Positions 16,782 through 24,844 of a DNA stretch of 64,000 bases are shown here, piece after piece; position 1 is the stretch's first letter; each line of letters begins with the position of its first letter. The DNA is from an uncultured Verrucomicrobia subdivision 3 bacterium. GTDB taxonomy: Bacteria > Verrucomicrobiota > Verrucomicrobiia > Limisphaerales > UBA11358. The stretch is taken from positions 1-64,000 of the forward strand of contig CAILMI010000063.1 of assembly GCA_903835255.1 (NCBI GenBank), written 5' to 3'. The notes beneath the pieces are model-generated. The model was not told the DNA's origin. It saw only the letters and a program-made list of their open reading frames with translations, and made no database searches. The position numbers and the translations under genes are program-made.

Positions 16782-18047
16782 ATGCTGGCAACTCCAGAAC
16801 TCATTCGCGAAAGCGGACAATGGTCGCGACTCGAAGAACACCTCGCCCAAATGCGGGAGGTGCCCCTTTACCGCGACTGTCTGGCAGCCCACGCGCTGAG
16901 CCTTGGGACGGCGGAGAGCAATCCCGATTTCCAGCGGCTGCCGCTGATGGGCAAACCGGAGATGCGCCGGGACTTTCCGCATAACTTCCTGCTGCCCGGC
17001 CAAACGCTGGAGCACCTGCTGTCCGGCAACCGGGTAGAGCTGGAACACACCTCCGGCACCTCGTCGGAACGGCTGCCGGTGATTTTTGGCCGGGGCTGGT
17101 GGAATGCGCAGGAGGAAAGGGCGCTGCGCCTGAATGCCCGGGTCGCCGGCGTGCTGAACGACCATCCTGCCGCCCGCCGCGCCACACTCACCTCGCCGTC
17201 CTGCAACGGGCTCACCTGCCCCACGGTCTGGATGTCCCGCGACCAGCGCACCCAGGGCAACACGCTGTTCGTAAACCTGGCCCGCATCCCCTTCCTGCTC
17301 GGCGAACCGGAGCTGGCGCACATGGCGGCGGAAATCGCCGACTGGTCCCCGCAATTTCTCGATGTGGATCCAGTGCACGGCGCGCGGTTCGCACTCTACT
17401 GCGAACAGCACGGCCTCCGCTTTCCATCGCTGAAATTCATCCTGTGCAGCTACGAATTCGTCAGCGTGGTGCACCGGCGGATTCTGGAGCGCGCGTTCGG
17501 CGTGCCCACGTTCAACCTCTATGGCTCCACGGAAACCGGCCACCTGCTCATGGAAAACGAGCGCGGCGAAATGGTGTCGGGCTACGACACCGCCTTCCTG
17601 GAAATCGTGGACGAAGATGCCGATGGCATCGGCGACCTGGCCGTCACGACGCTGACGAATGAGTACATGCCGCTGCTCCGCTACCGCATTGGCGACCTCG
17701 TGGAACGGCGCCTCCTGCCCTACGGAACCCGCTACACCGTCCACGGACGCGCCCGCGATGCGCTCAAAGCAGACGACGGGCGCCGGGTGACGACCTGGCA
17801 GGTGGACCAGTGTTTTGCGGGCGCGACGGGCATCGCCCACTACGAACTGCGTCAGCGGGAAAATGGCGAGAGCGTCCTGCGATTCGTGCCGGACGGTTCC
17901 GGACCGGAAGAGGAAACCCTGCGCGCGGTGACCGCCCGCTTGGAATCCCTGCTGAAGATTCCATCTCCCCTCCGGACTGAATCGACGCCGGTCTTGTTGC
18001 CCACGCCCTCCGGAAAATTCAGGCTCACCGCCCCCAAGACCGATTAA
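16782..18047 (+). CDS. PaaK-like adenylate-forming enzyme (phenylacetate-CoA ligase family)
   Basis: About 421 residues from ATG 16782; an upstream in-frame ATG at 16680 lies in the dispersed repeat and is less likely. It is related to phenylacetate-CoA ligases, which activate a carboxylate as acyl-AMP before thioester transfer. Visible motifs are the Ser/Thr/Gly-rich ATP loop (EHTSGTSSERLP), the adenine-binding NLYGSTETGH, the ribose-contacting Asp in RYRIGDLVERR, and the flexible linker before the C-terminal subdomain (YTVHGRARDALK). The C-terminal part ends LPTPSGKFRL with the expected catalytic Lys. The substrate is unknown. Relatives often serve in capsule or natural-product loading as well as aromatic catabolism; nothing nearby decides this. 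Confidence 0.8.
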   Translation: MLATPELIRESGQWSRLEEHLAQMREVPLYRDCLAAHALSLGTAESNPDFQRLPLMGKPEMRRDFPHNFLLPGQTLEHLLSGNRVELEHTSGTSSERLPVIFGRGWWNAQEERALRLNARVAGVLNDHPAARRATLTSPSCNGLTCPTVWMSRDQRTQGNTLFVNLARIPFLLGEPELAHMAAEIADWSPQFLDVDPVHGARFALYCEQHGLRFPSLKFILCSYEFVSVVHRRILERAFGVPTFNLYGSTETGHLLMENERGEMVSGYDTAFLEIVDEDADGIGDLAVTTLTNEYMPLLRYRIGDLVERRLLPYGTRYTVHGRARDALKADDGRRVTTWQVDQCFAGATGIAHYELRQRENGESVLRFVPDGSGPEEETLRAVTARLESLLKIPSPLRTESTPVLLPTPSGKFRLTAPKTD

Positions 18048-18757
18048 ATCGGAATCCCGAGGTTAGCTGGGGCAGCGCGCGGAACCTGTCATGCGGGCGC
18101 GAACTCCTATGGCAGTTAAACCCGACTTCCGAAGTGGGCCAGCCTCTCGCGGCCCTGTGAACCAAGCGCCTCCTCTCCACGCCCTCTCCTCCATTTGATG
18201 GAAGAGAGGGAGTGCAGGCAGCGACGCCTCGCCGTTGGATCCCCATCTTAGGATTGGCGAGCCTCTTTTTCGGAATTCGGATTAAACTTAACCTTGGCAC
18301 ATCGGCGGTAGACCGGGCAGTCCTCTGCCCGCCGCGATTGCCAAACCACGTCACCTTAGGTCCCGGGACGGCGCGCACGGAGTGACGCGCCCTACCTAAG
18401 AGCGATTCCGCGAGGGAGGTGACCGGTCCTTAGGTCGATCAATCCGGATCCAGGCATCCTTCATCCACCCGAATGTTTCCGGTCTGCTCTTGCTACTGAA
18501 GCCGGGGTAATAACAAAGCGATCCGCTTGCGCAAAACAATCCGCGGGTAGGGCGGGCAGTCCTCGGCCCGCCGCCGTTTCCAATCCACGCGTGCGGGTTT
18601 ACCGCGTCGGCGCGCACAGAGTCACGCGCCCTACCTGCCCCACAGCTGCCAAGAACTACTGTATTTCGGGGTCGGGTTCAATTCAGCCCTCCTTCCGGCT
18701 CATAAAAAAACCTCCGTCCGGAGAGATCCGGGACGGAGGTAAGAAAGATAAGGGCAA
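18048..18757. repeat. 710-base non-coding region with two GGTAG...CCCTACC modules and three tail copies
   Basis: No gene is supported here. Two roughly 90-base modules, 18307-18396 and 18546-18635, belong to the same family as those at 102, 330 and 541 (shared GGGCAGTCC, CCGCGATTGCCAA-like and GGCGCGCACGGAGTGACGCGCCCTACC elements). Copies of the TTTCGGAATTCGGGTTTAAA tail are present at about 18115-18136 (inverted), 18268-18288 and 18663-18682. An internal hairpin around 18175-18210 (CTCTCCTCCATTTGATGGAAGAGAGG) is also visible. Transcription from both sides appears to end in this region. Confidence 0.75.
18704..18739 (-). terminator. Rho-independent terminator for the small membrane-protein pair
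   Basis: CCTCCGTCCGG (18711-18721) pairs with CCGGGACGGAGG (18728-18739) around a six-base loop with one bulge. On the minus strand it is followed by seven T residues (the A-run at 18704-18710). It lies 18 bases beyond the stop codon of the 18758-19096 gene. Confidence 0.88.
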
Positions 18758-19096
18758 TTACTTTTTACGGGCCGGTGCGGGGGCGGCCGGTGCGGCAGCA
18801 AGAGGAATCCCGTATTTTTTAAGGATGGGCTGAAAGTCGGGATGCGTTGCCCCGAACGCGCTCAATTCCTTGACGAAATTCTGAATGTTTTGCCCGTTTT
18901 GGGTGTAGGCCTGGATGATTTGGGTGGCCTGCGGTTTGACGGCCGCAATGTCCCGTCGCGTCAGACTGGCCTGACGGTACAGAAACACCGTCAAGGTGCC
19001 GCTGACGATGATCAGGGCCAGCAGCAGGGTGAAGGACTGGCGGCGCAGAGCGGCGATCTGTCCCTGGATTTCGGAGCTGGAAGCAGTTTCGTTCAT
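18758..19096 (-). CDS. Small single-pass membrane protein, paralogue of its upstream neighbour
   Basis: A 112-residue protein: a short polar N-terminus (MNETASSSEIQGQIAALRRQ), one membrane helix (about residues 21-41), then a helical exported region and an Ala/Pro-rich basic tail (APAPARKK). It aligns with the adjacent 87-residue protein: both have LTR right after the helix, then QAT, a hydrophilic helix, a HPDFQPILKK / SPELTKLL motif and an AAP-KK tail. The two genes are 21 bases apart with a terminator after this one, so they form a bicistronic unit. The function is unknown. The simple form (anchor plus short helical domain) suggests a scaffold or sensor subunit, which is a guess. Confidence 0.75.
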   Translation of the reverse strand: MNETASSSEIQGQIAALRRQSFTLLLALIIVSGTLTVFLYRQASLTRRDIAAVKPQATQIIQAYTQNGQNIQNFVKELSAFGATHPDFQPILKKYGIPLAAAPAAPAPARKK

Positions 19097-19117
19097 GGCG
19101 ATAAATGGGGCTGAAGA

Positions 19118-19381
19118 TTACTTTTTAGCCGGAGCGGCAGCCGTCTGGGCGGCGTTCAGGAGCTTGGTGAGTTCGGGACTGGGGGACTTCTGATTGTAGG
19201 CGGCCACGTCGCCTGCCAGCGCCTGCACCTGCATGAGGCCGTTGTTGGCGACGGTCGCCTGAACGGTCAGCGACCGGAATTCACGCGTGAGAAAAATGGT
19301 TTGCAGGGCAAAAACCACACCGGCCACCGCCAGCACGCCCAGAAAAAACGTCAGAAGGGTATTGGTCATTTCAGATTTCAT
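19118..19381 (-). CDS. Small single-pass membrane protein (first gene of paralogous pair)
   Basis: An 87-residue protein with a short N-terminus (MKSEMTNT; a second ATG at codon 5 is also possible), one membrane helix (about residues 8-29, LLTFFLGVLAVAGVVFALQTIF), then LTREFRSLTVQATVANNGL and a helical region ending in AAAPAKK. It is paralogous to the downstream protein. It is transcribed divergently from the LeuC-family gene, so the 125 bases before 19507 probably hold two promoters. I do not recognise a named family. Confidence 0.72.
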   Translation of the reverse strand: MKSEMTNTLLTFFLGVLAVAGVVFALQTIFLTREFRSLTVQATVANNGLMQVQALAGDVAAYNQKSPSPELTKLLNAAQTAAAPAKK

Positions 19382-19506
19382 ACGGGTGCTGCCACTGTAG
19401 CGACTCGCCGCCGGATGTCCACTGCGTTTTTTTGAATTCTTTTGCCCGCGCCCGCTGTTTTGTTCTGTTGAAATCAGGGGGCGCTTCGGCTAATTTCCAC
19501 AGAATT

Positions 19507-20883
19507 ATGACGCTGACTGAAAAAATCCTCGCGCGCGCCGCCGGCAAAACCTCGGCGCAGGCCGGCGACAATCTCTGGGTGAATGCGGACGTGCTGATGA
19601 CGCACGACGTCTGCGGACCGGGCACCATTGGCGTGTTCAAGCGCGAATTCGGCCAGGCCGCAAAAGTCTGGGATAAAAATAAAATTGTCATCATCCCGGA
19701 CCATTACATTTTCACCGCCGACTCGAAGTCCAACCGCAACGTGGACATCCTGCGCGATTTTTCCCGCGAGCAAGGCATCGAATATTTCTACGATGTGATC
19801 GATGACGCCAACGGGCACTGGGTCTTCGACGCCGCCAAGGGCAACATGAAGCGCCAGTACGGGTCGCGCTACGCCGGGGTGTGCCACACGGCCCTGCCCC
19901 AGAAAGGCCACACGCGCCCGGGCGAAATTCTTTTCGGTACTGATTCGCACACCTGCATGGCCGGGGCGTTCAACCAGTTCGCCACCGGCATCGGCAACAC
20001 CGACGCGGGGTTTGTGATGGGCACCGGCAAGCTGCTCCTCAAGGTGCCCGAATCCATGCATTTCCGGCTCGAAGGCCGGCTCCAGCCCGGCGTCATGGCC
20101 AAGGACATCATCCTCCATTGCATCGGCGAGATCGGGTTCGACGGCGCCACCTACCGCGCCCTGCAGTTTGACGGCGAAGGCGCGCTAAACCTCTCGATCG
20201 ACGACCGCATGACCATCGCCAATATGGCCATCGAGGCGGGCGGCAAAAATGCGATGTTTGAATTCGACTCCCGCACGGCGGAATACGTGGATGCCCGGGT
20301 CAAATTGAACGGGACCAAATCTACCTACGAACCTGTCCTGCGCGATAAGAACGAAAAATTCGTTTACGAACATGTGGTGGACCTGAGCCAGCTCGAACCT
20401 ACCGTGGCGTGCCACCCCGATCCGGGCCAGCGCAAGAAGGCTCGGGACATGGGCGACACCCGGCTCGACCGGGCCTATGTCGGTTCCTGCACCGGCGGCA
20501 AGACGAGCGACTTCGTGGAATTTGCCCGGGTCCTGCGCGGGAAGAAAGTTGTGATCGACACCTTCGGCGTGCCTGCGACTCCGGAGATCGTGCGCGATTT
20601 GCAGTCCACCTATTGGGGCAACACGACCATCTGGGAGGTGCTCGTCAATGCGGGGGTGCAGATGACGGAGAACGCCGGCTGCGCCGCGTGCCTGGGCGGC
20701 CCGGTGGACACGTTCGGCCGCATCAATAAATCCGGCATCAAATGCATCAGCGCAACCAACCGCAACTTCCCCGGCCGCATGGGCGACAAGGAATCGCAGG
20801 TGTTCCTCGCCTCGCCCATGACTGTGGCCGCGAGCGCGCTGACCGGCAGGGTCACCGACCCGCGCGACCATTTGGGGAATTGA
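19507..20883 (+). CDS. Aconitase-family large subunit (LeuC / homoaconitase-like dehydratase)
   Basis: This 458-residue protein (start MTLTEKILARAAGK at 19507; the open frame 25 codons upstream lacks similarity) belongs to the 3-isopropylmalate/homoaconitate dehydratase large-subunit group. These [4Fe-4S] enzymes isomerise a hydroxy-acid through dehydration and rehydration. Seen are VNADVLMTHDVCGPG, the substrate region GTDSHTCMAGAFNQFATGIG, and the three cluster Cys in VGSCTGGKTSD and CAACLGGP. A distinctive feature is the central region with YVDARVKLNGTKSTYEPVLR, typical of the methanogen-like type. The C-terminus has NRNFPGRMGDKESQVFLASP. The small subunit (LeuD) that normally follows is not in this window, so the enzyme must be assembled from separate loci. 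Leucine biosynthesis, lysine/2-oxo-acid elongation or another hydroxy-acid pathway is possible. Confidence 0.85.
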   Translation: MTLTEKILARAAGKTSAQAGDNLWVNADVLMTHDVCGPGTIGVFKREFGQAAKVWDKNKIVIIPDHYIFTADSKSNRNVDILRDFSREQGIEYFYDVIDDANGHWVFDAAKGNMKRQYGSRYAGVCHTALPQKGHTRPGEILFGTDSHTCMAGAFNQFATGIGNTDAGFVMGTGKLLLKVPESMHFRLEGRLQPGVMAKDIILHCIGEIGFDGATYRALQFDGEGALNLSIDDRMTIANMAIEAGGKNAMFEFDSRTAEYVDARVKLNGTKSTYEPVLRDKNEKFVYEHVVDLSQLEPTVACHPDPGQRKKARDMGDTRLDRAYVGSCTGGKTSDFVEFARVLRGKKVVIDTFGVPATPEIVRDLQSTYWGNTTIWEVLVNAGVQMTENAGCAACLGGPVDTFGRINKSGIKCISATNRNFPGRMGDKESQVFLASPMTVAASALTGRVTDPRDHLGN

Positions 20884-21022
20884 GAAAACCCTTAAGGCCA
20901 GCCTGAGAAAGGCAGCGTCGGTCCTCCGGGCTGACGCAGACTGTGGTTTCCGCCCGGCGGAACGGCGCGCGCCTTGGCGACCTTGTCGCCTTGGCGGTTC
21001 ATTCGAACGGCATGGTTCCGGC

Positions 21023-21910
21023 TCAGAGCTTTTTACCGGTCAGCTTTTCGTATGCTTCCAGATACTTCGCGCTGGTTTTGGCGACCACCTCGTCCGGCAG
21101 AATCGGGCCGGGCGGAGTTTTATCCCACGTCAGCGTTTCGAGATAGTCGCGGACAAATTGCTTATCGAAGCTCGGCTGGCCTTTGCCGGGCGCGTATTGA
21201 CTGGCAGGCCAGAACCGGGAGGAATCCGGCGTGAGCACCTCATCGATCAGGATGAGCTTGCCCTCGAACACGCCAAACTCAAATTTCGTGTCGGCAATGA
21301 TGATGCCGCGCTGGCGGGCGTAATCCCGTCCCGCCTTGTAAATCATCAGGCTCCAATCGCGCGCCTGCGTGGCCAGCTCCTTGCCGACGATCTGGCACGC
21401 CTGCTCGAAGTTAATATTTTCGTCGTGCCCCTCCTCGGCTTTGGTGGAGGGCGTGAAGATGGGCTCAGGCAGCTCCGAGGAATCCACCAACCCGGCGGGC
21501 AGCGAGATGCCGCAGACGGTCTGGGATTTCTTATATTCCTTAAGGCCGCTGCCGGAAAGATAGCCGCGCACGATGCATTCGATCGCCAGAGGCTTGGCCT
21601 TCTTCACAATCATGCTGCGGCGCGCCAGCTGCGAGGCAAACGGCTGAAGATTTTTCGGCAGCGGATCCTCCGCTTGGGCCAGCAGATGATTGGGCACGAG
21701 CGAAGCAAATTTCTCGAACCAGAAATGGGAGATCTGCGTGAGCACCTCGCCCTTGCGGGGGATGCCGTTGGGCAGGATGACGTCGAAGGCCGAGATGCGG
21801 TCGCTGGCGACCAGCAGGAAACTGTCGCCGAGATCGTAGACTTCCCGCACCTTGCCGGAGCGGACTTTTTTGATACCTGGCAAGTCGAGCTGGAGAATTG
21901 TTTCGTTCAT
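21023..21910 (-). CDS. purC: Phosphoribosylaminoimidazole-succinocarboxamide synthase (SAICAR synthetase)
   Basis: A 295-residue enzyme of de novo purine synthesis that ligates aspartate to CAIR using ATP. Motifs are the N-terminal GKVREVYDLGDSFLLVASDR, SAFDVILPNGIPRKGEVLTQ, the central IECIVRGYLSGSGLKEY, TPSTKAEEGHDENI with substrate-binding residues, DTKFEFG, and EVLTPDSSRFWPASQY. The length matches the longer, yeast-Ade1-like bacterial form rather than the roughly 240-residue form. It is the distal member of a minus-strand run (UvrC, small conserved protein, PurC), although the 129-base gap upstream could hold its own promoter. No other purine genes are nearby. Confidence 0.95.
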   Translation of the reverse strand: MNETILQLDLPGIKKVRSGKVREVYDLGDSFLLVASDRISAFDVILPNGIPRKGEVLTQISHFWFEKFASLVPNHLLAQAEDPLPKNLQPFASQLARRSMIVKKAKPLAIECIVRGYLSGSGLKEYKKSQTVCGISLPAGLVDSSELPEPIFTPSTKAEEGHDENINFEQACQIVGKELATQARDWSLMIYKAGRDYARQRGIIIADTKFEFGVFEGKLILIDEVLTPDSSRFWPASQYAPGKGQPSFDKQFVRDYLETLTWDKTPPGPILPDEVVAKTSAKYLEAYEKLTGKKL

Positions 21911-22039
21911 GGCGCGGAAATTAAAGCCCCGGGACCCAAGTTAAAAGCCAAAAGTAGGAACACGCCAGCGAGCAGGCCTGGCCCTCACTTTTTTCTTTGA
22001 TCCAAGGGCGCCATCACCATCAATCCGGAGGCCGAACAC

Positions 22040-22444
22040 TCAGGCTACCGGACGTTCCACCAGCTTGATGGAAAGCGGGATGTTCCCCTGTGATTTCTCA
22101 TCCAACCGCACATCCACGGAATACAGCCCGGCCTCGGCGAACTTCAGCTGCTGGATGTTCACGATGAAATTGCGCGTGAGAAAATGGACCTCATCGGGCA
22201 GCGCGACCCCCACGGGGATCTCGATGGGCGGCATGATGGCGCGGCCGTCGGCGTTGACGAAGTTCAGCTTGAGCTGGTGGGCGCCCTCGTCGCCGGACAT
22301 GAACGTGACGCGCAGAGCGACGGCGCATTGGGGATGCACCGCGGGCAGCTGCGGAGCGTAGATGGTGTCAAAGGCGCCCAGCAGGTTGAGCTTGCCATTG
22401 TCTTCGGTTGCCGCGTCGCAGAGCACCGCCACTTGAATGTTCAT
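22040..22444 (-). CDS. Small conserved beta-rich protein (DUF6941-like), function unknown
   Basis: This 134-residue protein starts at 22444 (MNIQVAVLCDAATEDNGKLN), 22 bases after the uvrC stop; an ATG 12 codons upstream would overlap uvrC. It has no signal peptide or membrane helix. The sequence reads as one beta-sandwich: LLGAFDTIYAPQLPAVHPQC, then VALRVTFMSGDEGAHQLKLN, EIPVGVALPDEVHFLTRNFI, and AGLYSVDVRLDEKSQGNIPL. It resembles a small widespread family, probably DUF6941, which is my recollection of the family and needs a profile search. Nothing indicates a catalytic role. Confidence 0.7.
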   Translation of the reverse strand: MNIQVAVLCDAATEDNGKLNLLGAFDTIYAPQLPAVHPQCAVALRVTFMSGDEGAHQLKLNFVNADGRAIMPPIEIPVGVALPDEVHFLTRNFIVNIQQLKFAEAGLYSVDVRLDEKSQGNIPLSIKLVERPVA

Positions 22445-22466
22445 GGATCCGATTAAGCCATGAATG

Positions 22467-23993
22467 TCACGGGTTGACACGCACTTCTTTTGGGGCTCCG
22501 AGCGTCCGGGCGTCCAGAAAAGCCTTCAATTCCGCGGCCGCACGCCCGCCGAAACCGGGGACCTCCGCCAGCTGCTCCCGCGTGGCCTGCTTGAGCCGCT
22601 GCACCGAGCCGAATTTTTTAAGGAGCGCTTTTTTGCGCTGCTCGCCGATGCCGGGAAATTCGTCCAGCACGCTCTCGGATATTTTTTTAAGCCGGAGCTG
22701 GGCATTGTAGGAATTGGCGACGCGATGGCATTCGTCGCGCAGACGCTGCAGCAGCTTCACCGCCGGATGATCCAGGCCCAAGCGCAGCGGCTCGCTGCGG
22801 CCGGGCAGATAAATCTCCTCGAACTCCTTGGCCAGCCCGATGGCCGGGATGCGTTCCAGCCCGAGTTTTTTCAATTCGGCGCAAGCCATGCCCAGCTGGC
22901 CTTTGCCGCCGTCGATCAGGATCAGGTCGGGCATCGGCTTGGACTCGCGCTTCAGCCGCCCGTAGCGGCGGCCGACCACCTCCGCCATGCTGGCAAAGTC
23001 GTCCTGCCCCTCCACCGTCTTGATTTTAAACCGGCGGTAGTTGGCGCGATCCGGACGTCCGTTCTTAAAACTCACCAGCGATGCCACGGCGAACGTGCCG
23101 CTGATGTTTGAGATGTCAAACCCCTCGATCCGCTGGGGCGGCGCGGGCAGTCCCAGAATGGTCGCGAGCTCCACCAGATCGTTTTCCGGGTGGAGCGACA
23201 GCGGCAGCGTGTAGGGCACGCGGGCGAACTTGTCCGTTTTCTTCCAGGTGTCGTTCAGGTCCCGGATGAGATCGCGCAGCTCGGCGGCGCGCTCGAACTG
23301 ATGCGCGGCAGCGGCCTTTTTCATCTCCGCCTCAAGCTGCCCCTGCATCTCGCGGCATCGGCCCTCGAGAAAATGGCAGGCGGCGGTGACCTGCTCGAGG
23401 TATTGCTCGCGCGTGACGTTGCCGACGCAGGGGGCGGTGCAGTGCTTGAGATGCCCGTAGAGGCAATGCTTGTAATCGGCCGGGCCGGGGGTGAACACGC
23501 GGCAGCCGCGCAGGTTGAATTGCTTCCGCGCGAGCGCCACGGCATTGCGCAGACCGACTGAATTGACAAACGGGCCGAAGTAGCGCGCGCCGTCCTCCTT
23601 TTTCATCCGGGTGAAGGTGAAATGGGGGATGGGGTCGTTCAGGTTCACCTTAAGCATCAGGAATCGCTTGTCGTCCCGCAGGCTCACATTGAAACGCGGC
23701 TTGAACTCCTTGATCAGCTTGCTTTCCAGCAGCAGCGCCTCGGGCTCGCTGCGCACAACGTGGATATCAAAATCACAGATGGCCTCGACCAGCGCGTTGA
23801 ATTTGAGGTCCCAGCCTTGGCGGCGGCGGGATTGGAAATACTGGCTGACGCGCTTGCGCAGATCGCGGGCCTTGCCCACATAGATGACCGTGCCGAAGCG
23901 GTCCTTGTGCAAATAAACGCCGGGCTTGTGCGGCACGGCGCTCAGTTTTTTGCGGATGGCTTCGGAGACAGGCACGCGCTGAATTTCAGGCAA
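22467..23993 (-). CDS. uvrC: UvrABC system protein C (excinuclease nuclease subunit)
   Basis: A 508-residue nuclease subunit that makes both incisions in nucleotide excision repair. The N-terminal GIY-YIG nuclease domain (about residues 20-100) has KPGVYLHKDRFGTVIYVGKA and the catalytic Glu in EPEALLLESKLIK. The Cys-containing segment CLYGHLKHCTAPC follows (about 170), then the UVR motif (KAAAAHQFERAAELRDLIRD). The RNase-H-like C-terminal nuclease has IEGFDISNISG, DLILIDGGKGQL and a conserved DECHRVAN. The last 60 residues form helix-hairpin-helix repeats (FPGIGEQRKKALLKKFGS, VPGFGGRAAAELK). It is about 90 residues shorter than the common roughly 600-residue form, with the loss in the middle, but all catalytic motifs are present. 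Confidence 0.95.
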   Translation of the reverse strand: MPEIQRVPVSEAIRKKLSAVPHKPGVYLHKDRFGTVIYVGKARDLRKRVSQYFQSRRRQGWDLKFNALVEAICDFDIHVVRSEPEALLLESKLIKEFKPRFNVSLRDDKRFLMLKVNLNDPIPHFTFTRMKKEDGARYFGPFVNSVGLRNAVALARKQFNLRGCRVFTPGPADYKHCLYGHLKHCTAPCVGNVTREQYLEQVTAACHFLEGRCREMQGQLEAEMKKAAAAHQFERAAELRDLIRDLNDTWKKTDKFARVPYTLPLSLHPENDLVELATILGLPAPPQRIEGFDISNISGTFAVASLVSFKNGRPDRANYRRFKIKTVEGQDDFASMAEVVGRRYGRLKRESKPMPDLILIDGGKGQLGMACAELKKLGLERIPAIGLAKEFEEIYLPGRSEPLRLGLDHPAVKLLQRLRDECHRVANSYNAQLRLKKISESVLDEFPGIGEQRKKALLKKFGSVQRLKQATREQLAEVPGFGGRAAAELKAFLDARTLGAPKEVRVNP

Positions 23994-24053
23994 AGCCGCC
24001 CGGGGCGCAAAGAAATTCGGGGCGCGAAGGGGTCGAACCGGGCGAAAGTTGCG

Positions 24054-24680
24054 TCAGGATTTTTTCTTCAGGTGCCGGTGGACGAAGAAATAATAGAGAC
24101 CGCCCAGGGCCACCATCCCGCCCGCCAGCCAGAGGGTGATGCGATGGTATTCCCCCTTCATCAGCGATTCGTCCTGGCCCATCTTCACCCCCAGCCAGCA
24201 CAGCACCGCGCACCAGATTGCCGAGCCGAGCAGCGTGTAGAGGGAATACTTGAGATAGCTCATCCGCACAATGCCCGCCGGGATGCCGATGAGATGCCGC
24301 ACCACCGGAAGCAGCCGCGAAATGAAGATGCCCATGGACCCGTAATGCGCCGCCCAGCGTTCTGCGCCCTCGATTTTGTCGGCGGAGAGGAAGGCATATT
24401 TGCCAAAGCGCACGAGCAGCGGCCGCCCCGCCAGCCGCGAGACCCAATACATCGCGGTGGCGCCCATCCAGGAACCGAGGGTGCCCGCCAGCACAATGCC
24501 CCAGAGCGACAGCGGGATCTGTCCGGTGTGGGCCAGGTGGGCGGCCGGGGGGATTACAATTTCGCTGGGCAGCGGAAAAAGAGAACTTTCCAACGCCATC
24601 ATAAACGCAACGAGCAGATAGCCGCCCGATTGCAGCGCGTGCAAATACCAGTCGTTCAGACTTTGGATGAGATGATGCAT
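24054..24680 (-). CDS. DedA/VTT-family inner-membrane protein
   Basis: A 208-residue polytopic membrane protein of the DedA (SNARE-associated/VTT) family; members are linked to membrane homeostasis and to undecaprenyl-phosphate or phospholipid translocation. Family motifs are ALESSLFPLPSEIVIPPAA (residues about 28-46), the Gly-rich LAGTLGSWMGATAMYWVSRL, FGKYAFLSADKIEGAERW, and the re-entrant-loop motif FISRLLPVVRHLIGIPAGI with the conserved Arg pair. A basic C-terminal tail (VHRHLKKKS) should be cytoplasmic. It lies between uvrC and a uracil-DNA glycosylase on the same strand, with gaps of 60 and 164 bases. Confidence 0.92.
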   Translation of the reverse strand: MHHLIQSLNDWYLHALQSGGYLLVAFMMALESSLFPLPSEIVIPPAAHLAHTGQIPLSLWGIVLAGTLGSWMGATAMYWVSRLAGRPLLVRFGKYAFLSADKIEGAERWAAHYGSMGIFISRLLPVVRHLIGIPAGIVRMSYLKYSLYTLLGSAIWCAVLCWLGVKMGQDESLMKGEYHRITLWLAGGMVALGGLYYFFVHRHLKKKS

Positions 24681-24759
24681 GAGGACGTGTTTATAGCCGG
24701 AAAACAGGGTGCAGGGACAGGATTAAATCCATTTCAGATTTTTAACCGACAGAAACCCC

Positions 24760-24830
24760 AAGGGCGAAGTTCGCGAAGCGGCGGAGAACAAAACCTTTTG
24801 AGTTCTTTGCGCTCCTTGCGGCTGAAGCTC
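24760..24830. repeat. Short intergenic repeat motif (GCGAAG / TTTGCGCTCCTTGCGG type)
   Basis: The sequence has GGGCGAAGTTCGCGAAGCGG followed by AGTTCTTTGCGCTCCTTGCG, that is, two runs of near-heptameric GCGAAGT / CTTTGCG words in opposite orientation. Such words recur in intergenic DNA of several phyla; here they fill the gap between the DedA and uracil-DNA-glycosylase genes. I see no gene in 24681-24844. Confidence 0.4.
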
Positions 24831-24844
24831 TTTTTCCGGATTTT

